From positions 1 through 64,000 of the forward strand of contig JAEOTC010000030.1 in the NCBI GenBank assembly GCA_016840035.1: a DNA stretch of 64,000 nucleotides, read 5' to 3'. Positions 9,669-19,962 of this stretch are shown here, piece after piece. Below the pieces are notes generated by a model that was not told the DNA's origin, did no database searches, and saw only the letters and a program-made list of their open reading frames with translations. This DNA comes from Candidatus Hodarchaeota archaeon (lineage in GTDB: Archaea; Asgardarchaeota; Heimdallarchaeia; Hodarchaeales; Hodarchaeaceae). The stretch's first letter is position 1. The number at the start of each line of letters is the position of its first letter. The position numbers and the translations under genes were made by a program.

Positions 9669-10403
9669 TTAGTTTGCACTATAAGTTTCATTAGTTTGGT
9701 GGAAAGTAATTAATCCCTTTTCCATCATGCGTCCTACTGTTCTAGTAATAATAACCGGAGAAGTACTTCCCTCTAAAGACGTTTTCAGCTGATCCAACGT
9801 AATTCTGCCTTTTCTCATTAATTCTGCTAATATATCGACCTCAGGAATATCTTCTGCTGATTCTTCAAGGAGGAAGGATAAAATTCCATTTTCACTCTGA
9901 ATTTGTTTTATATCTTGACTTAGTTTCGTCCATTCTTCCTCTTTTTGCTCCACTTCTTGAGTTAATTTAGTCTCGATAGTTTGAATTTTCATCCCGTAAT
10001 CAGTAATAGCGATTTTTGTGTTATCTACATCTAATTTAATCTTTTCTATCTCCTTTTTGATAGTTCCTGTACTCATTTCAACAGTTTTTAACTCTCTATC
10101 AATGTCACGAACTCGCATCTCTTTATTCTTTTCTTCATCTATGACTTGTGATTGTTTCTGTTTTAGATTCTGAATTAAATTTTTATTACTAGCAATATCG
10201 TCCTTGAATGCTGCAATTTTAGCTCCTTGCTCTGTTATATCTGTATCAACAGCCTCTTTTTCTTTTATGAGAGTCTCAAGATACTCTTGTGTAGTTTTAA
10301 ATTCCTGTATCCGTGTGTGAAGGAGCTGAGAAATATCCTCTCTTAATCGATTTAGCGCTTCATCACTTCGAATGTACTTTTCTCGTATTGTATCAGTATC
10401 CAT
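9669..10403 (-). CDS. Coiled-coil protein with predicted C-terminal winged helix
   Basis: Long heptad-rich helix, then 'DILAELMRKGRITLDQLKTSL...VIITRTVGRMMEKGLITF'. Confidence 0.6.
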   Translation of the reverse strand: MDTDTIREKYIRSDEALNRLREDISQLLHTRIQEFKTTQEYLETLIKEKEAVDTDITEQGAKIAAFKDDIASNKNLIQNLKQKQSQVIDEEKNKEMRVRDIDRELKTVEMSTGTIKKEIEKIKLDVDNTKIAITDYGMKIQTIETKLTQEVEQKEEEWTKLSQDIKQIQSENGILSFLLEESAEDIPEVDILAELMRKGRITLDQLKTSLEGSTSPVIITRTVGRMMEKGLITFHQTNETYSAN

Positions 10404-10406
10404 CGC

Positions 10407-11174
10407 TTATACTTCCATTTCAAATAAATCTATTTTATCCTTAACTTCAATAGATTCTAAAACTGGATCAAATGTAAGAACGTTCCTTTCAGCTAGCTTC
10501 GATAAAATCGTTTTCAGAGATTCGAGATCAGTTCCCAACGCTGATCGAATTTCGATGATTGTTGACTTGGGACTAGGTTTATTGGCTAAAAATCGGATCA
10601 GATTCACTTCAGGAGTTTGTAAATATGTCTGACTTAGGATTCTTATGGCTTTAAATCTATAAGTAAGCATGTCCTTGTCATTCTGTAACCGTTCACACCT
10701 ATCTTGGATTTTTTGAATTTTTGAATCATATTCAGGTTGTAATTCATCATATTTCTTTCTTAAGTCAAGAAGTTCGTCCTTATCCTTCTGCAATATTGTC
10801 GATAAAGAATCTTTTTCGGATTCTAATCCTGTAAGATGGTTTTGGTCAGTCGATAACCTTGATTGGAACTCGGAGAGTTTCTCATTCTGTAAATTTAGGT
10901 TAGATTCATGTGAGGAGATTTCTTTCTCAATTTCTTTTATTTCATTTAATAGGGCTTGCTGATCGTTTGTTAAATCGGAAATTTCACGAGTTTGTTCATT
11001 TGATGCCCTTCTTAAATCTCCAATATGGGTTTTAAGTGATTCGAGTTCATTGATTAGGGAATTTAAGTCATCCCGTATTAATTGAACCCTACTTTGGAAT
11101 TTTGTAACCAATTCCTCCAACGTGAGATGAATCTTGCGTATTTCTTCTGCGGATCTTGGAGTTTCTATTGTCAT
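10407..11174 (-). CDS. Coiled-coil protein with predicted C-terminal winged helix
   Basis: Extended coiled coil, then 'EVNLIRFLANKPSPKSTIIEIRSALGTDLESLKTILSKLAERNVLTF'. Confidence 0.6.
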   Translation of the reverse strand: MTIETPRSAEEIRKIHLTLEELVTKFQSRVQLIRDDLNSLINELESLKTHIGDLRRASNEQTREISDLTNDQQALLNEIKEIEKEISSHESNLNLQNEKLSEFQSRLSTDQNHLTGLESEKDSLSTILQKDKDELLDLRKKYDELQPEYDSKIQKIQDRCERLQNDKDMLTYRFKAIRILSQTYLQTPEVNLIRFLANKPSPKSTIIEIRSALGTDLESLKTILSKLAERNVLTFDPVLESIEVKDKIDLFEMEV

Positions 11175-11407
11175 AACCTCTGATTCTTTTTCTGTGCAAG
11201 GAGCTTAATTCTAGGTTCACGGACAGACGGGAGGTATAAAAAATATTCTTAACCATCTTTGGACGAATAAAATTTCTTCACTAGTTGTGAATAAAAATCG
11301 AAAAAATAAAATTATGTGAATAAATTTATAAATTCAAATTTCCAAGGATTACATAAGCATATATGATAAATAACAACTGATAAAAATCAAATAGGAAGAA
11401 ATATAAA

Positions 11408-12040
11408 ATGCCAAATTCAACAGGAGATAATTATGATGATGACCGCTTCCCAAGACGGAGACGAGGCTCTGAAAACCCATTCGATGAACTCATGAAGCAT
11501 TTTCTGAGCCAGTTCGGACAGGGTTTTGATTTTGAGAATTTATTTGACTCTATGGATTTTTTTATTGAAGATTTGCTTCGAAAATTTAATCGAAACTTCA
11601 TGCCTTCGACTGGTGACATTGAAGACAATCCTCCAGGTTTTGTATGGGGCTTTAGGATGACCAGTGGGCCTGATGGCCGTCCTAGAATTGAACGTTTTGG
11701 CAATACCCCCCAAAAAGTGGATTCTGGGAAAAGTCAATATCGACCATCTCCAGAACGAGAACCACTTGTTGATGTGATTGAAGATATTGAGGTATTACGT
11801 GTTATTGCCGAAATTCCAGGCGTTAGAAAGGAGAACATTGATTTATCCTCCACCGATAAAAGTCTCCTAATCCAAGCTGAATCTGATGATCATCGTCGTA
11901 AGTACTATAAAGAAGTGGACTTACCTTGTGAGATTGTACCTGAATCTGCAAGTGCTAAGTTTAAAAACGGAGTACTTGAGGTCGAACTGACAAAAGAAAA
12001 ATGTTTAGAAGAATCAGGTACTAGAATTAATGTATCTTAG
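11408..12040 (+). CDS. Hsp20/alpha-crystallin small heat shock protein
   Basis: C-terminal alpha-crystallin domain 'VDVIEDIEVLRVIAEIPGVRKENIDLSS...ASAKFKNGVLEVELTK'. Confidence 0.85.
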   Translation: MPNSTGDNYDDDRFPRRRRGSENPFDELMKHFLSQFGQGFDFENLFDSMDFFIEDLLRKFNRNFMPSTGDIEDNPPGFVWGFRMTSGPDGRPRIERFGNTPQKVDSGKSQYRPSPEREPLVDVIEDIEVLRVIAEIPGVRKENIDLSSTDKSLLIQAESDDHRRKYYKEVDLPCEIVPESASAKFKNGVLEVELTKEKCLEESGTRINVS

Positions 12041-12076
12041 GAGCACGGATGCAGCTTTAACAAGGGACTGAATATA

Positions 12077-14263
12077 TTGAATTTAAGTGAATACCAGCTT
12101 AAGGTTGCTGAAGCAAAATATCGTGATGTGGGGAAGGGTATCGCTCGTATCCCCAAAAGGATTATGAAACAACTTGAGTTACGATCTGGAGATGTAATCG
12201 AATTAGAAGGTAAATCATCGTTAAAAACCTCCGCGATTGTATGGCCAGCATATTCAGAAGATGAATCTGTTGATATAATACTCGTTGATCGTATCACAAG
12301 ACAAAATGCAGGAGTCCATTTAGATGATAGCATTACACTTAGGAGAGCAATTACGCTAAATGCAACATCGGTTACTCTTCACGCTACTTCTACAAATACT
12401 TTAGGTAATGCAAAAGTCTTTTTCCACCAAAAACTGCAGGGAAGAGCGTTATCAGTTGGGGATCGAATGCGATTTGGTTCTATGGACAACATCTTTGAGT
12501 ACAGAGTAGTTGATGTACAACCTGATAACGAATCAGTCATGGTGAATAAAGAAACGAAAATTATAATCGAGTCTGAGGCTACATCCCTTCATGAAGATCA
12601 AGTGGAGAGTAAAGCGATCCCGAAGGTTTCCTACGAAGATATTGGAGGATTAGATGAAACCATTAAAAATTTAAGAGAAATGGTTGAACTCCCCATGCGT
12701 TATCCCGAATTATTCCAGCGTTTGGGGGTGAATCCTCCAAAAGGAGTATTGCTTCATGGACCTCCAGGAACAGGTAAAACATTGTTAGCGAAGGCAGTTG
12801 CCAGTGAGTCAGCTTCTCATTTTATACATGTTTCGGGACCAGAAATAATGTCAAAGTTCTATGGAGAGAGTGAACAGAAAATTCGAGAAATATTTGAAGA
12901 AGCTGCTCAGAACGAACCCAGTATTATATTTATTGATGAGATTGATAGTATTGCTCCAAAAAGAGATGATCAAGGATCCGGGGAAGTAGAGAGACGAATC
13001 GTATCACAAATGTTATCTCTGATGGATGGTTTGAGTGGAAGAGGAGAAATTATTGTTATTGGAGCAACTAATCGACCTAATTCAATAGATCCTGCATTAA
13101 GACGCCCTGGACGATTTGATAGAGAGATAGAAATTCCCGTTCCGACCTCGGAAGCAAGAAAAGTCATTCTTGAAATTCAAACTCGGTATATGCCATTGTC
13201 TGAAGATGTCAATTTAGATGACATTGTAGAACAAACCAAAGGATTTGTTGGAGCTGATCTTACCTCGTTGACAAAGGAATCAGGAATGAAAGCCATTAGA
13301 AGATTGTTTCCTCAGATTGTTTGGGGTGAGACTCTACCAATGGAATTACTTAATCAGATTTCAGTAACCTCTGATGATTTTGAAAAGGCCTTAAGGGGAG
13401 TAAAACCGAGCGCATTACGAGAAGTGCTGGTAGATGTTCCTAAAGTATCTTGGAATGATATAGGAGGACTTGATGAGGTTAAACGCAGACTTCGTGAAGC
13501 AATTGAATGGCCCACTATATTTCCTTCATTATATGAGTATATGGGCACAGATCCTCCTCGAGGAATACTCTTAACAGGTTCACCCGGCACAGGAAAAACT
13601 TTGTTAGTTAAAGCACTAGCTAATCAGTCTTCACGTAATTTTATTTCAATTAAAGGTTCGGAAATTCATTCAAAGTGGATTGGAGAAAGTGAGCGTACAG
13701 TACAAGAAATCTTTCGAAAAGCAAAACTGACAACTCCCTGTATAATATTTTTTGATGAAATAGAAACTATTTTCCCCATTCGTAAGGAATCTAATCCCAG
13801 TTCTGAGAGGCTGGTCACTACTCTACTCACCGAAATGGATGGATTAGTAGAGATGGATGACATTATTGTCATTGGTGCCACAAATCGACCTGATATGATA
13901 GATCCAGCAATTCTACGGCCGGGCAGATTTGATTATATCATCGATTTACCCCTTCCTGACATGACAGCCCGTGAAAAAATTTTAGAGATTCACATAAGGA
14001 ATAAGCCCTTAAATCCTAAAGTGTCAATAACATCACTAGCTAAACTTACAGATGGGTTTAGTGGAGCGGAATTAAAAGGAATCGTGAATTTAGCATCTTC
14101 ATATGCCACTTCGAGATTTTTATCTGGTATTAAGAAGAACTCCCCGGCCCCCACTGATTTAGAGATCCAATCAAGGCTCGAATCTAAAAAACCAACAATA
14201 GAAATTCATGATTTTGAGAAAGCGATAAACACTATTCGTACAACGTCGAAAAATCGTCTTTAA
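12077..14263 (+). CDS. cdc48: CDC48/VAT-type AAA+ ATPase
   Basis: Double-psi barrel N domain plus two AAA modules (GPPGTGKT, GSPGTGKT, FIDEIDSIAPKR). Confidence 0.95.
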   Translation: MNLSEYQLKVAEAKYRDVGKGIARIPKRIMKQLELRSGDVIELEGKSSLKTSAIVWPAYSEDESVDIILVDRITRQNAGVHLDDSITLRRAITLNATSVTLHATSTNTLGNAKVFFHQKLQGRALSVGDRMRFGSMDNIFEYRVVDVQPDNESVMVNKETKIIIESEATSLHEDQVESKAIPKVSYEDIGGLDETIKNLREMVELPMRYPELFQRLGVNPPKGVLLHGPPGTGKTLLAKAVASESASHFIHVSGPEIMSKFYGESEQKIREIFEEAAQNEPSIIFIDEIDSIAPKRDDQGSGEVERRIVSQMLSLMDGLSGRGEIIVIGATNRPNSIDPALRRPGRFDREIEIPVPTSEARKVILEIQTRYMPLSEDVNLDDIVEQTKGFVGADLTSLTKESGMKAIRRLFPQIVWGETLPMELLNQISVTSDDFEKALRGVKPSALREVLVDVPKVSWNDIGGLDEVKRRLREAIEWPTIFPSLYEYMGTDPPRGILLTGSPGTGKTLLVKALANQSSRNFISIKGSEIHSKWIGESERTVQEIFRKAKLTTPCIIFFDEIETIFPIRKESNPSSERLVTTLLTEMDGLVEMDDIIVIGATNRPDMIDPAILRPGRFDYIIDLPLPDMTAREKILEIHIRNKPLNPKVSITSLAKLTDGFSGAELKGIVNLASSYATSRFLSGIKKNSPAPTDLEIQSRLESKKPTIEIHDFEKAINTIRTTSKNRL

Positions 14264-14296
14264 GATTATATGTGAAATAAAAAGTGACGTGATCTA

Positions 14297-15094
14297 TTGT
14301 ATCTGGAAAAATTAACAGAAGAAATTGAAGAATGGTTAGAAAAGGCTGATGAGGAGGAGACTCTTCGTTTTCTAGGGAGACCAGTACCTGGAGATACAGA
14401 TGGAATCATCATATTAGAATTATTGGGCTATTATGGAGCAGTAGCTCAATCTATAACAAAGGAACTGCAACAACTAAGTGAAAAAAGTATAAAACTAGCT
14501 GGAGTTTTTTCTAGTTACTTCAATGAGATGATTCAATTCATAGCTGGAGATATACTACTTCCTGTCTCATTGGTTCAAGTTCAAATTGGATCAAATCGTT
14601 TTATTCTCACAACAAGCAGCTTTGCTATTCCAGATGTAATTAGTTATCAGCTCTCTGAGGAATTATGGAAATATTATAAAAAGCTCAATCCTTCTAAAGT
14701 CATTATCATTGATGGTGTTCATAATTATCGTCGAGATACTACTTCGATTCCCGAAGTTCATAAACTAAATTCATCAAATTCTGGAGTGGAGTTCCATAAG
14801 AGGAATATTTCCGATTTCACAATGATGGGTCAGGCCGCCAGTTCTTTTCTAACATATTATTCCAATAATGAAAATATTCCCATTGAATTACTTACTGTCG
14901 ATTCATTTGCCGATTACGACCCAATATCTGCTTTAGAGTTATTAAAAGTAATTACAAATGATTATAACATAAAACATGATTTTTCCAATCTTCTAAAGGA
15001 AATCAAGATTTTTCAAAAGTCATTTCAAACCTCCAAAGGAAGTATTACTGATGAAAACAAAAATTCCCTACCTGATACTCAATTCTTTTTATAA
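14297..15094 (+). CDS. PAC2-family (proteasome assembly chaperone-like) protein
   Basis: Overall PAC2-like layout 'IIILELLGYYGAVAQSITKEL...VIIIDGVHNYRRDTTS'. Confidence 0.5.
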   Translation: MYLEKLTEEIEEWLEKADEEETLRFLGRPVPGDTDGIIILELLGYYGAVAQSITKELQQLSEKSIKLAGVFSSYFNEMIQFIAGDILLPVSLVQVQIGSNRFILTTSSFAIPDVISYQLSEELWKYYKKLNPSKVIIIDGVHNYRRDTTSIPEVHKLNSSNSGVEFHKRNISDFTMMGQAASSFLTYYSNNENIPIELLTVDSFADYDPISALELLKVITNDYNIKHDFSNLLKEIKIFQKSFQTSKGSITDENKNSLPDTQFFL

Positions 15095-15106
15095 CTGGTG
15101 AAGTAA

Positions 15107-15670
15107 ATGAACAATAATCCAAATGAAGAAATAGAAATAATTCTAAAGATCCTTTCCTATCAGATTGAAAGTAATAAATCTATAAATTTTCAAGAAATTG
15201 ATAAAATCCTTCATTTACTCTCAAATCGTACAAGAAGAAGAATGCTAGTTGAGTTGGCTCAGGAAGAAGGGTTCGTTAATGATCTTGTTAAACGCCTGAA
15301 TGATCACCCACAATCCATAATAAGACATTTAGATGTTCTTAAAAAACAAAATCTGGTCATTGGGAAAGAAAGGCAGGGAGAAGGTCCTGGACGGCCTCGT
15401 CTTTATTACACCCTCTTTCCAGGAGTAGCAAAGTTTATTCAGAAATCTGAAACGAAAAACAGTAGAGAGAATCAATCACATATTTGTAGCAGCTTTCCTC
15501 TGTTAAATACCATTAAACAACAGCTTAATAAGCGCATATCACATACTGAACAGAGAAAGATCGTCTCTGAAGTAGAATCAATTAAGAAAGAGCACGAAAT
15601 GGCACTTGAGGTGTGTAATGAAATCCTTGCTACAATGAAGAAAAAAGTAACAAAAATTCAAGTCGATTAA
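15107..15670 (+). CDS. ArsR-like winged-helix transcriptional regulator
   Basis: 'LHLLSNRTRRRMLVELAQEEGFVNDLVKRLNDHPQSIIRHLDVLKKQNLV...GPGRPRLYYTL'. Confidence 0.8.
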   Translation: MNNNPNEEIEIILKILSYQIESNKSINFQEIDKILHLLSNRTRRRMLVELAQEEGFVNDLVKRLNDHPQSIIRHLDVLKKQNLVIGKERQGEGPGRPRLYYTLFPGVAKFIQKSETKNSRENQSHICSSFPLLNTIKQQLNKRISHTEQRKIVSEVESIKKEHEMALEVCNEILATMKKKVTKIQVD

Positions 15671-15683
15671 GAGAAGAAGCAGT

Positions 15684-17936
15684 ATGCCGAGTAGCTCTCT
15701 GAGTCAAGATCAAATAATCAGCCATTCTCGGACAATTATTCTCTTTGAGAGTCTTGAGAGTGGAGTTAACTCTTTCTCTAACTTCTTCAAATCGCTTTAT
15801 GATTCAAAACGTTTTAGCATCAACGGTGCAATCATCGGGGAAGAGAATATACTTCATAACGGTTTCTTCAGCGCTATTGAGAGTCTCCTCCCATATTTTC
15901 CGAATGTACATAAGTATTCGCAAAATGAGACACATTTATTATTAGGTTCGACAAATGATTTCATTTTTCTTGATCTAACCCAGAATTTTAATCCTAATAA
16001 GTTAATAATTGCTATCGAAACCGTAATTGCTGGTGGAGTCATTGTACTCCTTGGTAAAGACTATGAAACTTGGCTTAAGACTGTAAATAAACACCGTTTC
16101 ACTTTTTCTCAGAAATCTAATTTGTTAAATCACTTTCTGAAAGAATTTCAACGTAATTCAGGTTGTATTAATGCAAACGATAAGGAATTCGATATTACAC
16201 CTTATTTCAAACCAGTATCATTGAAAAATATACTTTCAGAAGAATTCTTGGGAATTCCCATTTCCAATGATCAAAATACTTTGATCAAGTATCTTTCTGA
16301 AGCCCTTGAAGACAACAAAGGTAGTAATTTTATCAATGTTATTGTTGCGGATCGTGGAAGAGGAAAATCAGCTGCTACAGGTTTAGCCTTAGTCAATTTA
16401 ATTACATCCAATTCTTCACGAATATATCGAATTGTCATTTCTGCTCTGAGTATTTCTTCCACACAGAGAATTTTTTCATTTATTCAACAAGGGCTAGAAC
16501 GTAAAGAATTAAAATTTCATATCCAGATGAAAGATGGTAAAATTGCCGGAATATACATCTCAAAGGGAAGTAAAATAGAATTTCGCGTTTCAGGAGAGAT
16601 TTCACGAGATATAAAATGCGATATCTTAATTATTGACGAAGCAGCCGCTTTTCCACAAGAGAAATTAACAGAAATCCTTTCTAATACATCACAAAAGGTA
16701 TTTATTACTACAATTCATGGTTATGAAGGAACTGGTAGAAGTTTTCAATACAAGATCTTACAGATGATAGAACAGAGTTCCAAGTTCGATTACAGAAGAT
16801 TTACTCTCAGTGAACCAATACGGTATAGAGATGGGGATTTGATTGAAAAACTACTCAATGATACTTTCTTGTTAGATGTGGAACCTTCATCTCTTGATTT
16901 CACTGAAATTAGTAGTTTAAATAAGGATATAAACTTAATACACCTTAAACAACCTTCTGATCTATTTAATGCTGAAAATTTTGAGTTATTGAAAGAAATA
17001 ATGGGACTCCTCGTTTATTCTCATTATAGAAACCAACCAAACGATTTTCTACTAATTGCGGACTCTTATAGGCATTCTCTTGCTTATCTGAGTCATCCAA
17101 CAGGTGATAATAATGGAAGCAACATTCTCCTCGCATGTCAGCTAGCTGAAGAGGGGGGTTTGGCAAATGATATCATCAACAAAGGAAGGGAAGGGCAGTT
17201 TATTGAGGGTGAGATTATTCCAACGGTGGCAATAAGACATTTTTCGTCTGATTTTGCAAAGTTAAAAGGGCTAAGGATAGTAAGAATTGCAACACATCCA
17301 CGTTTTCGGAACATGGGTTTAGGACGAATTGCTGTAGAAGATTTGATAAGAAGTAACCAGACACTAGATTGGATCGGGGTGAGTTTTGGAGCAACAACCA
17401 AATTAGTTAAATTTTGGAAGAAGTTTGGATTTAGAGCAATCCATATTAGACCAATAAAAACTCCAGAGACCTCTGAATGGAATATAGTATTTGTAAAACC
17501 CTTTTCCCCACATGCACAGAAGTACATTCAAGATGCTTCGAGTGATTTTTTGTACCAATTTTTCCATTTGTTACGACAATCATTGTTTGAAATGAAACCT
17601 GAATTGGTACTTCAAATCATACGTTCTTGTGTTTCTCTACCAAATTACAAAGTAAGAACAACTGAAAGTGGACGATATCGCTTAAATAAATTCAATGAAG
17701 GAAATATCAATTTTTTGCTAGCTGTGGATGTAATTTACGAATTGACCGTTGCGTATTTTGTAAGGCCTCTCAAAATCACTCTGAGTCCTTCTCAGGAGTT
17801 ACTTTTGATTACTAGAATTCTTCAGGGAAGGACTTGGGGACAAACTTTAGGAAAAATAGGTCTATCATGGAATGAAGCGAACGCTTTGCTACTTAAAGCT
17901 GTGAAAAAAATAACACGAAGCATTTCAACAGAATAA
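15684..17936 (+). CDS. tmcA: tRNA/RNA cytidine acetyltransferase TmcA (NAT10/Kre33 family)
   Basis: Walker A ADRGRGKSAATG; IIDEAAAFP; GNAT motif 'RIVRIATHPRFRNMGLGRIAVEDL'. Confidence 0.9.
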   Translation: MPSSSLSQDQIISHSRTIILFESLESGVNSFSNFFKSLYDSKRFSINGAIIGEENILHNGFFSAIESLLPYFPNVHKYSQNETHLLLGSTNDFIFLDLTQNFNPNKLIIAIETVIAGGVIVLLGKDYETWLKTVNKHRFTFSQKSNLLNHFLKEFQRNSGCINANDKEFDITPYFKPVSLKNILSEEFLGIPISNDQNTLIKYLSEALEDNKGSNFINVIVADRGRGKSAATGLALVNLITSNSSRIYRIVISALSISSTQRIFSFIQQGLERKELKFHIQMKDGKIAGIYISKGSKIEFRVSGEISRDIKCDILIIDEAAAFPQEKLTEILSNTSQKVFITTIHGYEGTGRSFQYKILQMIEQSSKFDYRRFTLSEPIRYRDGDLIEKLLNDTFLLDVEPSSLDFTEISSLNKDINLIHLKQPSDLFNAENFELLKEIMGLLVYSHYRNQPNDFLLIADSYRHSLAYLSHPTGDNNGSNILLACQLAEEGGLANDIINKGREGQFIEGEIIPTVAIRHFSSDFAKLKGLRIVRIATHPRFRNMGLGRIAVEDLIRSNQTLDWIGVSFGATTKLVKFWKKFGFRAIHIRPIKTPETSEWNIVFVKPFSPHAQKYIQDASSDFLYQFFHLLRQSLFEMKPELVLQIIRSCVSLPNYKVRTTESGRYRLNKFNEGNINFLLAVDVIYELTVAYFVRPLKITLSPSQELLLITRILQGRTWGQTLGKIGLSWNEANALLLKAVKKITRSISTE

Positions 17937-17954
17937 ATGATTTCTTGATACCAT

Positions 17955-18251
17955 TTACATGTTTTCGAGTAAATCATCCAATGGTGAGGTCGTTTTATGG
18001 GAAATCTTTTCTTGAATTGCCGTGTTTGAAAATATGGGCATTCCGTTATTAAATGTTTTAGCTTTATACTTATCTATCTGAATTATATTACAAAATAAAT
18101 TCATTGAGCAATTCATAAATGTTTTAAATTCTGAATTATCAATAACAGCTAATTTTCCTTTGTCACATTCACAAATAATATCGGAGGAGCCCTCTATTCT
18201 TTGTTTCGGAGTTTTTGTTAACTGGTTGAAAAATGATTGCCAAGAAGACAT
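17955..18251 (-). CDS. Hypothetical protein
   Basis: 98 aa ORF between genes, no recognised domain. Confidence 0.35.
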   Translation of the reverse strand: MSSWQSFFNQLTKTPKQRIEGSSDIICECDKGKLAVIDNSEFKTFMNCSMNLFCNIIQIDKYKAKTFNNGMPIFSNTAIQEKISHKTTSPLDDLLENM

Positions 18252-18652
18252 TTAAATTTCCTTCTATTCCTTGATGAATGGAAATTCACTTAATTAGAAT
18301 TAATAGAGGCATGTTTTCCAGATATTATGACAAAAATTCTAATCTCAGAACCTTGGGTGTAAAATAGATTTTGTAAAAGGAGAAAGTACTGTTTCCAGAA
18401 AAAGTTCAATCATGGAGATTTTTCTGATTTAGGAGTGCAGACATCAAAGATTTTTACTCAATAAGATAGTAATTTGGAGTACATATTCCGAAACAGAAAA
18501 ATCTTAAATAAATAAGGACAAAATATTATCCAAAGTCGCTAATCTAGCGTGTTGTATCTTTCAGTTGACTCTTAACTGTAAGTATTGCCCAAAAGTTCCA
18601 AAAACTGGTATTCGGATATAATAATCGAAATTTTGGCTGGTAATTTGTGTAA

Positions 18653-19954
18653 ATGGATACTATAACAATTTTAGTAATAATTGGGGTATTATTAATAATC
18701 ATTCGAAAGCTTTGGAGTTCTAAAGGCAGAAGAGTGCAGGATGCAAGAGAATTTGAAACTCAAGGAAGATATTTGGACGCATTAGATATCTACTCTAAAA
18801 TATCAATTAATGAAGCCATAGATATGGTAATGCGAACGCCGGAAGCATCACAAATTTTAGCACTGAGAAGCTTAGAAAGAAAATTTCCTCCGCGAGCCTT
18901 AGAGAGAGCTTTTCTTAATTTAGCTAGAACTTACGCTTCTAAGAACGACCCACATAAAGCATCAAAAGCATATGTATTCGCTCGAAAACCTTTTGCTGCT
19001 GCAAAAGCATATATTGATGTAGGGGGTTTGGATTTCGTTCCAGCAGCCATTCAAGTTTTAGATCAGAACTCACAATTTATCCATGATCGAGATCAAGCAA
19101 TTAGAAACTTAGCTAGACATGCCTATTCCAATCAAAAATTCATAGAAGCTGCCGAACTCCTTCGTGCAATAGGTGCTGAGGAAGAAGCTAACACTGTATT
19201 AATAGCAGCTGCTTCTGAATTAAAAAAGCAAGGTTTTGACTCCTTAGCTAAGCAATATTTGTCTACAACAAGCCACCCTAGGAAAGCTATTGTACGTTAC
19301 CTTCAAGATATACAAAAAAGTTTCACTAAGGGAGATATTGAACAGGTTAGGCGATCTTTAAGTATAACTAATGAATTATTAGGAAATTTAAATCAGACTG
19401 CCGAAAAAGGACAAGAAAATGAAAGTAGAAAAATAAAAGAACAGGTACAAGAATTTGATAGACGATTGAAGGTATTAGATTCCGCAAGAGACCTTTTGAG
19501 AAAGAAAAAATTCAATCAATCTGTGGCTCTCTATGAGGAGCTCGTTGAGAGCTTCGGAGAGGAAGTTCCAGGATTTATTTATGCAGAAGCAGCACTAGCG
19601 AACGAAGAACATAATCCTACCTATTCTGCTTCCCTATATCAACAAGCTGCAGAACTAGTAAAATCGAAGGAAGCAGCAAAAACATTTAGATTTCGGGCAA
19701 AGAATATCGAAACAATTGCAGCAGGAGGATCTTCATCCTTTTCAACGATAACCGATTATCCTTCCGACCAAGATGTGGAAGAGAATTGCTCAGTTTGTCG
19801 AACAAAAGTTACTGATATAACAACCTTAGTACGGTGTCCAGAGTGTGGATCGCCTGCACATTATGCGCATTTAGCTGAATGGCTAAAGATTCGTGGGTTC
19901 TGTCCAATTTGCAAAAAGAAAATAAAAGTGAAGAATCCAAAAAGAAGGCAATAG
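18653..19954 (+). CDS. Membrane-anchored helical-repeat protein with C-terminal RING-like zinc finger
   Basis: N-terminal TM 'ITILVIIGVLLIII'; TPR/HEAT-like helices; C-terminal CSVC-x11-CPEC-x4-H-x2-H-x9-CPIC. Confidence 0.75.
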   Translation: MDTITILVIIGVLLIIIRKLWSSKGRRVQDAREFETQGRYLDALDIYSKISINEAIDMVMRTPEASQILALRSLERKFPPRALERAFLNLARTYASKNDPHKASKAYVFARKPFAAAKAYIDVGGLDFVPAAIQVLDQNSQFIHDRDQAIRNLARHAYSNQKFIEAAELLRAIGAEEEANTVLIAAASELKKQGFDSLAKQYLSTTSHPRKAIVRYLQDIQKSFTKGDIEQVRRSLSITNELLGNLNQTAEKGQENESRKIKEQVQEFDRRLKVLDSARDLLRKKKFNQSVALYEELVESFGEEVPGFIYAEAALANEEHNPTYSASLYQQAAELVKSKEAAKTFRFRAKNIETIAAGGSSSFSTITDYPSDQDVEENCSVCRTKVTDITTLVRCPECGSPAHYAHLAEWLKIRGFCPICKKKIKVKNPKRRQ

Positions 19955-19962
19955 CTTAAGGA

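Noticed and set aside
15745-15945. Antisense and alternate-frame ORFs throughout the track (e.g. 3134-3451, 17138-17527, 34260-34670, 41738-42235)
   Set aside because: They lie within well-supported CDS on another frame and encode no recognisable domains.
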